Positions 13,855-20,402 of a DNA stretch of 20,402 bases are shown here, piece by piece. How positions within the stretch are numbered: position 1 is the stretch's first letter; the number at the start of each line of letters is the position of its first letter. The notes beneath the pieces were generated by a model. The model searched no databases, was not told the origin of the DNA, and saw only the letters and a program-made list of their open reading frames with translations. The stretch spans positions 1 through 20,402 of the forward strand of contig JBFHGJ010000104.1 of assembly GCA_041583135.1 (NCBI GenBank), read 5' to 3'. The position numbers were made by a program, and so were the translations under genes. The stretch is from JABSOG01 sp041583135 (GTDB lineage Bacteria > Pseudomonadota > Gammaproteobacteria > Enterobacterales > Alteromonadaceae).

Positions 13855-15297
13855 ATGGAAAAAATAGCCAACTATATCGATGGCGAGCTGGTGGCGCCTA
13901 CAAGTGGCCAATATCTTGAGAATATTGAACCTGCGACCGGCCAGCCTTATAGCCTGATACCTGATTCAGACGATACTGATATCGCAAATGCCGTTGCCGC
14001 TGCAAAACGGGCTTGGCCGCAGTGGCGGGCGCTAAGCGTAGAGCAGCGGGCGCAATACATGGAAAACCTTGCTCGCGCGATAGAGGATAACCTCACCGAG
14101 CTTGCCCGAGCAGAATCTATCGACAATGGTAAGCCTCTTGCACTGGCTAAAAGCGTTGATATTCCAAGGGCGGTGGCCAATTTTCGTTTCTTTTCACATG
14201 CGATCACCCAGTTTGCCAGTGAAAGTCATGCTATGGGGCAAACGGCCATCAACTACACGTTGCGCGATCCGATAGGGGTGGTGGGTTGTATTTCCCCTTG
14301 GAACCTGCCGCTGTATTTGTTTACTTGGAAAATTGCGCCAGCGTTGGCAGCGGGCAATTGCGTGGTAGCAAAGCCTTCTGAAATGACGCCGATGAGCGCT
14401 TTTATGCTGTCGAAGTTATGTCAGCAGGCGGGGTTGCCCAATGGTGTGCTCAATATCGTGCATGGCTTAGGGGCGAAAGCGGGCGATAGCCTTGTTGCGC
14501 ACCCAAAGGTAAAAGCCATTAGTTTTACCGGCGGCACCGTGACTGGAAAACGGATTGCTTCGGTAGCCGCTCCGATGTTTAAAAAGTTGTCGCTGGAGCT
14601 AGGTGGCAAAAATCCGGCGTTGGTCTTTGCCGATTGTGATTTTGACAAAACCTTGAATATGCTCAGCAGAGCGGCCTTTGCCAATCAAGGGCAGATTTGT
14701 TTGTGTCCTTCGCGCATTTACGTTGAAAAGCCGATATATGAGGCATTTCGCGATGGCTTTGTGGCGCGGGCTACAGCGCTCAATATTGCCGACCCGCTTG
14801 AAGACAATGCCCAGCAAGGCGCGGTGGTGTCTAAAGCCCATATGGAGAAAATACTGGGCTATATCGAGCTGGCGCAAACCGAAGGCGGCAAGTTGCTGTG
14901 TGGCGGTAGCCGCAAAGTATTATCTGGGCGATGTGAACAGGGCTACTTTATTGAACCGACGGTGATTGAAGGGCTTGGCATCGATACTCGCACCAATCAG
15001 GAAGAAATATTTGGCCCTGTGATCACCATTGCGCCGTTTGAAGATCAAGCACAAGCGATAGCCCTTGCCAATGGCACCGATTATGGTCTTGCCGCGACGG
15101 TGTGGAGTCAGGATGTTAGCCGTTGTCATCAGGTGGCAGGTGAGCTGGATTTTGGCATCGTATGGCTCAATACCTGGTTACTGAGAGATCTAAGAACCCC
15201 CTTTGGCGGAGTAAAACACTCTGGTGTGGGCCGTGAGGGCGGCGTTGAAGCGCTCAAATTCTTTACTGAGGCGAAGAACGTTTGTCTGGCGTTCTAG
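13855..15297 (+). CDS. Aldehyde dehydrogenase, ALDH8 / (amino)muconic semialdehyde dehydrogenase-like
   Basis: A 480-residue NAD-dependent aldehyde dehydrogenase. The catalytic Cys is Cys282 (NQGQICLCPSRIYVE), the general base Glu248 (LSLELGGKNPALVF), and the cofactor-binding FTGGTVTGKRI and SPWNLPLYLFTWKIAPAL segments are intact. ICLCPSRIYVE, SKAHMEKILGYI, WSQDVSRCHQVA and TPFGGVKHSGVGREGG resemble human ALDH8A1 and bacterial 2-hydroxy- or 2-aminomuconic semialdehyde dehydrogenases, which act late in the kynurenine/3-hydroxyanthranilate and catechol meta-cleavage pathways. No ring-cleaving dioxygenase or decarboxylase gene is in the window, so the assignment to a pathway is inferred. GAGGTGA precedes the ATG by about 6 bases. 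It lies 43 bases after the SDR gene and 61 before tusA, probably in one transcript. Confidence 0.93.
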   Translation: MEKIANYIDGELVAPTSGQYLENIEPATGQPYSLIPDSDDTDIANAVAAAKRAWPQWRALSVEQRAQYMENLARAIEDNLTELARAESIDNGKPLALAKSVDIPRAVANFRFFSHAITQFASESHAMGQTAINYTLRDPIGVVGCISPWNLPLYLFTWKIAPALAAGNCVVAKPSEMTPMSAFMLSKLCQQAGLPNGVLNIVHGLGAKAGDSLVAHPKVKAISFTGGTVTGKRIASVAAPMFKKLSLELGGKNPALVFADCDFDKTLNMLSRAAFANQGQICLCPSRIYVEKPIYEAFRDGFVARATALNIADPLEDNAQQGAVVSKAHMEKILGYIELAQTEGGKLLCGGSRKVLSGRCEQGYFIEPTVIEGLGIDTRTNQEEIFGPVITIAPFEDQAQAIALANGTDYGLAATVWSQDVSRCHQVAGELDFGIVWLNTWLLRDLRTPFGGVKHSGVGREGGVEALKFFTEAKNVCLAF

Positions 15298-15358
15298 GCT
15301 GGATGGCCCAAGGCGATTGTGCTATTGTGCGGGCAAATTGTTAAGGTCTGTATGTAAC

Positions 15359-15598
15359 GTGGATTTTGATCAAACCGATTATCATTTAGATGCGCTGGGT
15401 AAGCGCTGCCCTGAGCCTGTGATGCTGGTGCGTGGCATCGTCAGAAAAATGAACGATGGCGAAACTTTGTGCGTCAGTGCCGATGACCCTTCGACGACCA
15501 GAGACATTCCCAGTTTTTGCCGCTTTATGGATCACACCTTGGTTAAGGCGCAAATTGAAACCATTCCCTACCAATATATTATTCGTAAAGGTCTTTAG
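15359..15598 (+). CDS. tusA: Sulfur carrier protein TusA
   Basis: A 79-residue cytoplasmic sulfurtransferase that takes persulfide sulfur from IscS and hands it to the TusBCD relay for 2-thiouridine formation in tRNA. The diagnostic LDALGKRCPEPVMLVRG segment holds the active Cys17, and ADDPSTTRDIPSFCRFM and PYQYIIRKGL match E. coli TusA along its length. No ATG fits: the GTG at 15359 gives the normal family length, while the frame stays open upstream into the aldehyde dehydrogenase gene. The Shine-Dalgarno is poor (AAGG about 13 bases upstream), so expression may depend on reading through from the upstream gene. It converges with the lipoprotein gene, only 8 bases separating the stops. Confidence 0.95.
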   Translation: MDFDQTDYHLDALGKRCPEPVMLVRGIVRKMNDGETLCVSADDPSTTRDIPSFCRFMDHTLVKAQIETIPYQYIIRKGL

Positions 15599-15621
15599 TC
15601 GATTTGCTAATAGGCCTTTTT
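15587..15621 (+). terminator. Possible Rho-independent terminator after tusA
   Basis: AAAGGTC (15587-15593) pairs with GGCCTTT (15613-15619) with one G-T pair, with an inner TTAG/CTAA pairing and a TTTTT run. The structure overlaps both convergent stop codons. The stem is weak, so the call is tentative. Confidence 0.45.
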
Positions 15622-16083
15622 CACATAGACCGTTGGCTTTTTGGCGTTAGTAAAATCCAAAAAGAATTCGTATACCCCTGAGACTACCGGCTTGAAGATA
15701 AAGTTTTGTAGCACCACGCCCTGACAGCGGGCGCTAGAGGTTTTACCGACCTTAAGCCATTGGTCTTTGGTTTTATCTTGGTAGCCGCAATTGGCTTTTG
15801 AAGCATCCTTACCTGAGAACATAAATTCGTAAACCTTGCCTTCGCTCAGCTCCGCCGCCGCCGAATAGCGTCTATTGCCGACACGTTGCAATTGATACTG
15901 ACTCTGATAGTTCCACAGCGAGAAGCTGCCGCGCAGATACATCTGTTCAATTGCGCTGATGCTCAGTGTCGGTGCTTGTTCTTCCGCTTTTTCGCTCGCG
16001 CTAGGTTGGGGTCGAGCGGGTGTATGACTGGTACTGTTGCAGCCACTCAACACAATAGATAAGGCTATTAGGAGTCGTTTCAC
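15607..16083 (-). CDS. Small lipoprotein, possible glycan-binding-like beta domain
   Basis: A 158-residue probable outer-membrane or periplasmic lipoprotein. KRLLIALSIVLSGC is a signal peptide with lipobox LSGC, placing the lipidated residue at Cys15. A Pro/Ser/Glu-rich linker follows, then a domain that opens MYLRGSFSLWNYQSQYQL and contains KVYEFMFSGKD and YEFFLDFTNAKKPTVYV. This layout recalls the small beta-sandwich domains of pullulanase-associated or CBM48-like proteins, where xxVRGxFNxW is frequent, but the similarity is by eye only. Two further cysteines (NCGY, RCQG) could pair. The start is taken as the GTG at 16083, because the lipoprotein signal begins there; an ATG at 16179 would add 32 residues in front of the signal. 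No clear Shine-Dalgarno is seen, so the start is uncertain. Confidence 0.75.
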   Translation of the reverse strand: MKRLLIALSIVLSGCNSTSHTPARPQPSASEKAEEQAPTLSISAIEQMYLRGSFSLWNYQSQYQLQRVGNRRYSAAAELSEGKVYEFMFSGKDASKANCGYQDKTKDQWLKVGKTSSARCQGVVLQNFIFKPVVSGVYEFFLDFTNAKKPTVYVKKAY

Positions 16084-16178
16084 AGTTGGATTTTTAAGGT
16101 TTGTAATGACATCGATGCTAGCAAGGCAGAGGTCGCGCCGCAAGTCTATTAAGGAGTTCTCTGGCAACCATGAAGTCA

Positions 16179-16310
16179 CCGGCGCTGTCTACTCCTTGTA
16201 TCCCTTGGCGTCTACGAATGTTCCATATTGGAGCATAAATATGGTTGGGGAGGCGTCTGGAGGTTTCCGACAGCCTGCTCCCGGCGCTGTCTACTCCTTA
16301 CATCCTTGTA
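16179..16310. repeat. Intergenic repeat element bounded by 19-base direct repeats
   Basis: CCGGCGCTGTCTACTCCTT occurs identically at 16179-16197 and 16281-16299. Between them lie CCATATT...AATATGG (7-bp arms) and two GGCGTCT copies; just before the second repeat copy GACAGC pairs with the GCTGTC inside it. After the second copy TCCTTACA-tcct-TGTAAGGA forms an 8-bp hairpin. The arrangement resembles dispersed intergenic repeat families, but only one locus is visible here. Confidence 0.6.
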
Positions 16311-16313
16311 AGG

Positions 16314-16343
16314 AAAAAAATCCCCGGGGGTTAGGCCGGGGAT
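16314..16343 (-). terminator. Rho-independent terminator downstream of polA
   Basis: On the minus strand ATCCCCGG and CCGGGGAT form an 8-bp stem with an 8-base loop, directly followed by TTTTTTT (16320-16314 read in reverse). It lies about 110 bases beyond the polA stop codon. Confidence 0.88.
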
Positions 16344-16455
16344 AAGACACTGGAATAGGGAGATAAATGTCAATGTTACTGTTTGGTCAGACTGCCTTGG
16401 CGTCGATTAGTTCAGAATTAATTGCGATTTATCTCTCGAGTGATGGTTTTTTCGC

Positions 16456-19221
16456 CTAATGGGCTTCATCCCAGTTGTCGCCGATCCCCGCTTCAACAAT
16501 TAACGGCACGTCTAACTCGGCGGCACTTTCCATTTGTTGGCAGATCTGGGGGATCAGTTCATCAACCATGTCTTCTTTGACTTCAAACACCAATTCATCG
16601 TGCACTTGCATAATGGTGCTGATGCTCTCTGCCGGTTGGGTGTCTATCCATTGCTCGACCTTAAGCATGGCGCGTTTAATGATATCCGCTGCGGTGCCTT
16701 GCATCGGCGCGTTAATCGCCTGCCTTTCGGCGCCTTTACGGCGGGCGGCATTTTGCGCTTTGATCTCTGGCAAATGCAGCCTACGACCAAACAAGGTTTC
16801 AACATAACCATTTTGCGCTGCCGACTCGCGGGTTTTCTCCATGTAGTCATGAACGCCCGGGAAGCGCTCAAAGTAACGGTCCATATAAAGTTGGGCTTCA
16901 TGACGCGGTATATCGAGCTGACGCGATAAGCCAAACGCCGACATGCCATAGATCAAACCGAAGTTAACCGCCTTGGCCTGACGGCGCTGTTCTGAGGTGA
17001 CCTCTGCTAAGCCGACACCAAATACCTCGGCGGCAGTGGAACGATGAATGTCGCTGCCGTTGGAAAACGCAGTCAATAACCCTTTGTCTTGAGATAAGTG
17101 AGCCATAATTCGCAATTCAATTTGCGAATAGTCGGCTGCCACAATCTTGTAACCTTTTGGTGCCACAAACGCTTGGCGTACCTTGCGGCCATCTTCATTG
17201 CGAATAGGGATATTTTGCAAATTCGGGTCGGTCGATGACAAACGGCCTGTTGCTGCAACTGCCTGTTGATACGAGGTATGCACGCGACCGGTTTTGCCAT
17301 TGATCATCAGTGGCAACTTGTCGGTGTAGGTAGACTTAAGTTTAGATAAACCACGGTGCTCCATAATAAGTCGTGGCAGCTCATATTCGTGAGCCAGCTC
17401 TACCAAGACTTCCTCTGCGGTAGAAGGGGCGCCTTTGGGGGTCTTTTTGACCACCGGTAAGCCCATTTCTTCAAACAATATCTCTTGCAACTGTTTGGTG
17501 GAGCTAAGGTTGAATTCTTTTCCTGCCAGCTCAAAGGCTTGTTTTTCCAAAGTCGTCAGCCTGTCGGCGATTTCAGCGCTTTGCTGTTGCAGACGTTTGG
17601 CATCGATGAGTACGCCGTGGCGTTCGATTCTTGAAAGCACTGGTACCAGCGGTAATTCAATGCTTGAAAACACTTCTGCAAGCGGCGCTACCTTGCTTAG
17701 CTTTGACCAAAGGGCATTGTGTAGGCGCAAGGTGATATCGGCATCTTCGGCAGCATAGGGGGCCGCCTTTTCCAGTTCAATCTGGTTAAAGGTCAGCTGC
17801 TTTTTACCCTTACCGGCGATTTCTTCAAAGCTGATGGTTTTAACACCGAGGTATTTAAGCGCCAGAGCATCCATATTGTGTCTAGTACCGACACTTTGCA
17901 GCACGTATGACTCCAACATAGTGTCATACGCGATGGCAGTCATCTTAATACCATAGTTGGCCAAAACACTCATGTCGTACTTGAGGTTTTGGCCGACGAT
18001 TTTCTTATCTTCGCTTTCAAGTAAAGGTTTGAGCTTCTCTAGCACCAACTCGCGAGAAAGTTGCTCCGGCGCGCCAAGATAATCGTGGGCGACCGGTACA
18101 TAGGCGGCTTTGCCTTCCTCTACCGCAAAAGAGACGCCAACCAGCTCCGCTTTCATATAGTCTAGGTCGGTGGTTTCTGTATCGAAGGCAAACAAGTCTG
18201 CCTGCTCTAGCTTTTGCAGCCAGCTGTCGAATTCGGCTTCGGTTAACACGGTTTGATAATCGACGTCTTGCGGCGCACCTGCAATGGCCGGTTGTTCATC
18301 ATCGTCTGCCTTTTTTGCTGCTTTGGCGGCACCGCTGTCCTTACCCAATACTTCTGCCAACCAACGGCGGAACTCACATTGGCTGTAAAGTTCTTGCAAG
18401 CGTTCATTATTGGCGGGGTTGACTTTAAAGTCTTCTACCGACATTGGTAATTCAACATCGAGTTTAATGGTGGCCAATTCATAAGACATTTTCAGCGAGT
18501 CTTGATGCTCTTGTAATTTGGCCGCCATGGTTTTCGACCCTCTAAAGCCAAGGCCGGCAATTTTATCGAGGTTTTGATAGATATTGTCGATTGAACCTAA
18601 ACCTTGCAACATGGCAACCGCTGTTTTGGTGCCGACCCCTGGCACGCCGGGGATGTTGTCAACCTTGTCGCCCATTAGCGCGAGATAGTCGATGATAAGC
18701 TCAGGGCCAATACCAAATTTTTCTTCGACGCCGGGAATATCCATCACGGTATTGGTCATGGTGTTGATCAAGGTCACGTGTTCGTTGACCAACTGGGCCA
18801 TATCTTTATCGCCGGTGCTAATTAATGTGGCGCGCCCCTGTGCTGTCGCTTGATGGGCGAGGGTGCCGATAACGTCGTCGGCTTCTACGCCGGGGATGAT
18901 CACCAAAGGTAAGCCCATGGCCCTGATGATTTCATGGGTCGGCTCGATTTGGCTGCGCAAATCATCGGGCATTGGTGGCCTATGAGCCTTATATTCCGGA
19001 TACATTTCGTTGCGGAAGGTTGGACCTTTGGCATCGAACACCACCACCATATGGCTGGGGTCAAATTGTCTGATCAAACTTTTCAGCATGTTGACGACGC
19101 CATATATCGCCCCGGTGGCTTCACCTTTAGAGTTAGTCAGGTGTGGTGGCGCGTGGTAGGCGCGGAAAAGATATGAAGAACCATCAACGAGAATAAATGG
19201 ATTTTCCGGGAGTTGTGCCAT
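16456..19221 (-). CDS. polA: DNA polymerase I
   Basis: A 921-residue repair and Okazaki-fragment polymerase with three intact activities. The 5' nuclease domain (about 1-290) shows FILVDGSSYLFRAYHA, EADDVIGTLA, STGDKDMAQLV and MGDKVDNIPGVPGVGTKTA. The 3'-5' proofreading domain keeps its metal ligands Asp347 and Glu349 in FAFDTETTDLDY. The polymerase domain carries motif A (Asp697 in AADYSQIELRIMAHLS), the O-helix RRQAKAVNFGLIYGMSAFG and motif C (Asp875-Glu876 in MQVHDELVFEV). Length and spacing match the E. coli enzyme (928 residues). The ATG at 19221 (MAQLPENPF) is preferred over one 33 bases upstream because it aligns with the E. coli N-terminus; its ribosome-binding site is weak. The gene is divergent from elbB and followed by its own terminator. 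Confidence 0.98.
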   Translation of the reverse strand: MAQLPENPFILVDGSSYLFRAYHAPPHLTNSKGEATGAIYGVVNMLKSLIRQFDPSHMVVVFDAKGPTFRNEMYPEYKAHRPPMPDDLRSQIEPTHEIIRAMGLPLVIIPGVEADDVIGTLAHQATAQGRATLISTGDKDMAQLVNEHVTLINTMTNTVMDIPGVEEKFGIGPELIIDYLALMGDKVDNIPGVPGVGTKTAVAMLQGLGSIDNIYQNLDKIAGLGFRGSKTMAAKLQEHQDSLKMSYELATIKLDVELPMSVEDFKVNPANNERLQELYSQCEFRRWLAEVLGKDSGAAKAAKKADDDEQPAIAGAPQDVDYQTVLTEAEFDSWLQKLEQADLFAFDTETTDLDYMKAELVGVSFAVEEGKAAYVPVAHDYLGAPEQLSRELVLEKLKPLLESEDKKIVGQNLKYDMSVLANYGIKMTAIAYDTMLESYVLQSVGTRHNMDALALKYLGVKTISFEEIAGKGKKQLTFNQIELEKAAPYAAEDADITLRLHNALWSKLSKVAPLAEVFSSIELPLVPVLSRIERHGVLIDAKRLQQQSAEIADRLTTLEKQAFELAGKEFNLSSTKQLQEILFEEMGLPVVKKTPKGAPSTAEEVLVELAHEYELPRLIMEHRGLSKLKSTYTDKLPLMINGKTGRVHTSYQQAVAATGRLSSTDPNLQNIPIRNEDGRKVRQAFVAPKGYKIVAADYSQIELRIMAHLSQDKGLLTAFSNGSDIHRSTAAEVFGVGLAEVTSEQRRQAKAVNFGLIYGMSAFGLSRQLDIPRHEAQLYMDRYFERFPGVHDYMEKTRESAAQNGYVETLFGRRLHLPEIKAQNAARRKGAERQAINAPMQGTAADIIKRAMLKVEQWIDTQPAESISTIMQVHDELVFEVKEDMVDELIPQICQQMESAAELDVPLIVEAGIGDNWDEAH

Positions 19222-19764
19222 GGTAAGTTCGGGTCCTAAGAAAACAGTCGGCATAGAATGCCATAGTGGTTAAGGTGGTGCAATCGAGGTGATCTTTTAC
19301 ACCTGTTGTACTACTATGAGTGGGGGCTTTTTCGGGTAAGCAAAGTCAGCTTTATTTAAAACAGGGAACGTGGGATAACAACAACAAGCTGTGGATAACT
19401 TTGTTTATAAAGATCACTAAAATGGATCTTTTGATCATGATCAAAAAACCTTGAAGATAATATAAATGACTGAAATGACAATAAAAAATGCAATCACATC
19501 TGACGCTTTTTGGCGTTGTTTTATTTCAGACGCTGTTGTGGAAAACCATTTTGACTGCCAATTTTTTTTCTAAATTAATACGGCGCTGGTCAAAAGGGTA
19601 GGCTAGACTATCACAATCAACACAGATTAACAGCGAAATTTTAAGTTTTTTTTGCGACTTAAACGTCCCCGTTTAGTGTTAAAATGCATAAGCTGCAATT
19701 TTAGCCGCCTGACAAGGTAGCTGGTAGTTGTGGTTTAAACGTGAATAAGAAAACAGGTAATCCC
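19222..19764. other. Divergent polA-elbB intergenic region
   Basis: About 540 bases without a gene, serving both polA (minus) and elbB (plus). It is AT-rich in its middle and right parts and contains DnaA-box-like sites, a GATC cluster and an 18-base palindrome, described separately. Near elbB, AAACG-tccc-CGTTT forms a small hairpin just before TTAAAAT (about 19678-19684), which may be the elbB -10 region; a matching -35 is not convincing. Confidence 0.6.
19390..19545. promoter_or_regulatory. DnaA-box pair with GATC cluster upstream of polA
   Basis: TGTGGATAA at 19390-19398 is the reverse complement of the strong DnaA box TTATCCACA, and TGTGGAAAA at 19537-19545 fits the looser consensus in the same orientation. 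Four GATC sites lie at 19412, 19425, 19433 and 19439, the last two inside the perfect palindrome TTTTGATCATGATCAAAA (19429-19446). The likely meaning is DnaA- and methylation-linked control of polA or elbB. Confidence 0.45.
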
Positions 19765-20402
19765 ATGAATAAAAAAATAGCGATCATTCTCAGTGGCTGT
19801 GGTGTCTACGACGGTTCGGAAATCTATGAATCGACTCTGACTTTTTTAGCTATCGAACACTGTCACTCGACCTACCAATGTTTTGCGCCGGATATTGAGC
19901 AGACTGAGGTGGTGAATCACTTAACTGGTGATGTTATGGCTGGTGAGAAGCGCAATGTGTTGGTTGAGTCGGCGCGTTTGTGCCGTGGCAATATCAAGCC
20001 ATTGAGTGAACTCAATGCCGACGAATTTGATGGATTGATCTTCCCCGGTGGTTTCGGTGCGGCGAAAAATCTATGTAACTTTGCCAGCAAAGGCGCTGAT
20101 GCCGAGATCAATGATGAAGTTTACAAAGCCACCCGTGCCTTTGCCGATGTTAAAAAGCCAGTTGGCTTTATCTGTATCGCCCCTGCGATGATCCCATTGA
20201 TTTACAAAAAAGGTGTTCAGTTAACCATCGGCAACGATAACGACACAGCTCAAAAACTGCACGATATGGGCGCTGTGCATATCGAATGTGGCGTTGATGA
20301 CTTTGTTGTAGACCTTGTTAAGCACGTGGTATCTACACCTGCATATATGCTGGCTGAAAATATCACTCAGGCCCACGATGGTATTCAAAACCTGGTGACT
20401 GA
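19765..20402 (+). CDS. elbB: ElbB, DJ-1/PfpI-type isoprenoid-biosynthesis-associated glyoxalase, last codons outside window
   Basis: A cytoplasmic protein of the class I glutamine amidotransferase-like / DJ-1 superfamily. E. coli ElbB (217 residues) is reported to have low glyoxalase activity and is linked with early isoprenoid synthesis. The frame gives 212 codons to the right edge, so only a few residues are missing. Motifs seen are the N-terminal KKIAIILSGCGVYDGSEIYE, the GLIFPGGFGAAKNLCNFA loop and the nucleophile elbow GFICIAPAM with the conserved Cys. AGG lies 8 bases before the ATG at 19765; an in-frame GTG at 19741 has no ribosome-binding site. It is divergent from polA. Confidence 0.95.
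   Translation, partial: MNKKIAIILSGCGVYDGSEIYESTLTFLAIEHCHSTYQCFAPDIEQTEVVNHLTGDVMAGEKRNVLVESARLCRGNIKPLSELNADEFDGLIFPGGFGAAKNLCNFASKGADAEINDEVYKATRAFADVKKPVGFICIAPAMIPLIYKKGVQLTIGNDNDTAQKLHDMGAVHIECGVDDFVVDLVKHVVSTPAYMLAENITQAHDGIQNLVT

Larger units (their letters stand above)
16084..16455. other. Non-coding region between the lipoprotein gene and polA
   Basis: About 370 bases without a supported gene. It holds two copies of a 19-base repeat with palindromes between them, the polA terminator, and a 9-bp inverted repeat (16360-16368/16427-16435) just after the polA stop. Small frames crossing it have no ribosome-binding sites or protein features. Confidence 0.6.

Noticed and set aside
15607..16179. 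Lipoprotein start at 16179
   Set aside because: It would put 32 charged residues before the lipoprotein signal peptide, which would block normal lipobox processing.
16314..16455. Spot 42 (spf) small RNA gene
   Set aside because: The position fits, but I cannot see the conserved Spot 42 5' segment; kept only as an open finding.
16456..19254. polA start at 19254
   Set aside because: The ATG at 19221 aligns with the start of E. coli PolA; the 11 extra residues have no counterpart.
19380..19560. Chromosomal origin oriC
   Set aside because: Only two DnaA-box-like sites, no AT-rich 13-mer array, and no mnmG or mioC neighbour; promoter control is simpler.

Overview
The window looks like chromosomal DNA of a marine gammaproteobacterium, most likely of the order Alteromonadales. 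The basis is the zwf-pgl-edd gene order, PolA, TusA and ElbB sequences that read like their gammaproteobacterial counterparts, and a Pseudomonas LasA-type secreted endopeptidase. This is a judgement from remembered sequences, not a database search. No tRNA, rRNA, CRISPR array, transposase or phage gene was seen.

Layout. (1) 1-3731, minus strand: an Entner-Doudoroff / oxidative pentose phosphate operon zwf-pgl-edd, with edd running off the left edge. Upstream of zwf is about 790 bp without a convincing gene, holding a cluster of TTATGCA-type repeats. (2) 4518-11420: an accessory block built around secreted proteins. It has a small secreted peptide with an acidic Gly/Asp tail, a 1384-residue hybrid two-component system (periplasmic propeller, kinase, receiver and AraC-type DNA-binding domain in one chain), a divergent secreted four-cysteine protein of unknown function, a short orphan coding remnant, and a LasA-like M23 endopeptidase followed by an unusually structured 3' region of seven consecutive inverted repeats. 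The co-location suggests an envelope or extracellular sensing and degradation module, but no sequence evidence proves that the sensor controls these genes.

(3) 11410-12210, minus strand: a one-domain voltage-gated cation channel of the NaChBac type whose pore signature TFEGWTD resembles eukaryotic calcium channels. (4) 12330-15598, plus strand: a likely operon of a DUF2461 protein, a short-chain dehydrogenase-like protein that lacks the catalytic Tyr and Lys, an ALDH8-like semialdehyde dehydrogenase, and tusA. (5) 15607-16083, minus strand: a small lipoprotein, then a non-coding repeat element. (6) 16456-19221, minus strand: polA with its terminator. The region upstream of polA carries DnaA-box-like sites and a GATC cluster. 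(7) 19765 to the right edge: elbB, missing only its last few codons.

The most unusual items are the calcium-channel-like filter, the catalytically atypical SDR next to an aminomuconate-semialdehyde-type dehydrogenase, the hybrid sensor placed among secreted proteins rather than among polysaccharide-degradation genes, and the hairpin array behind the LasA-like gene.
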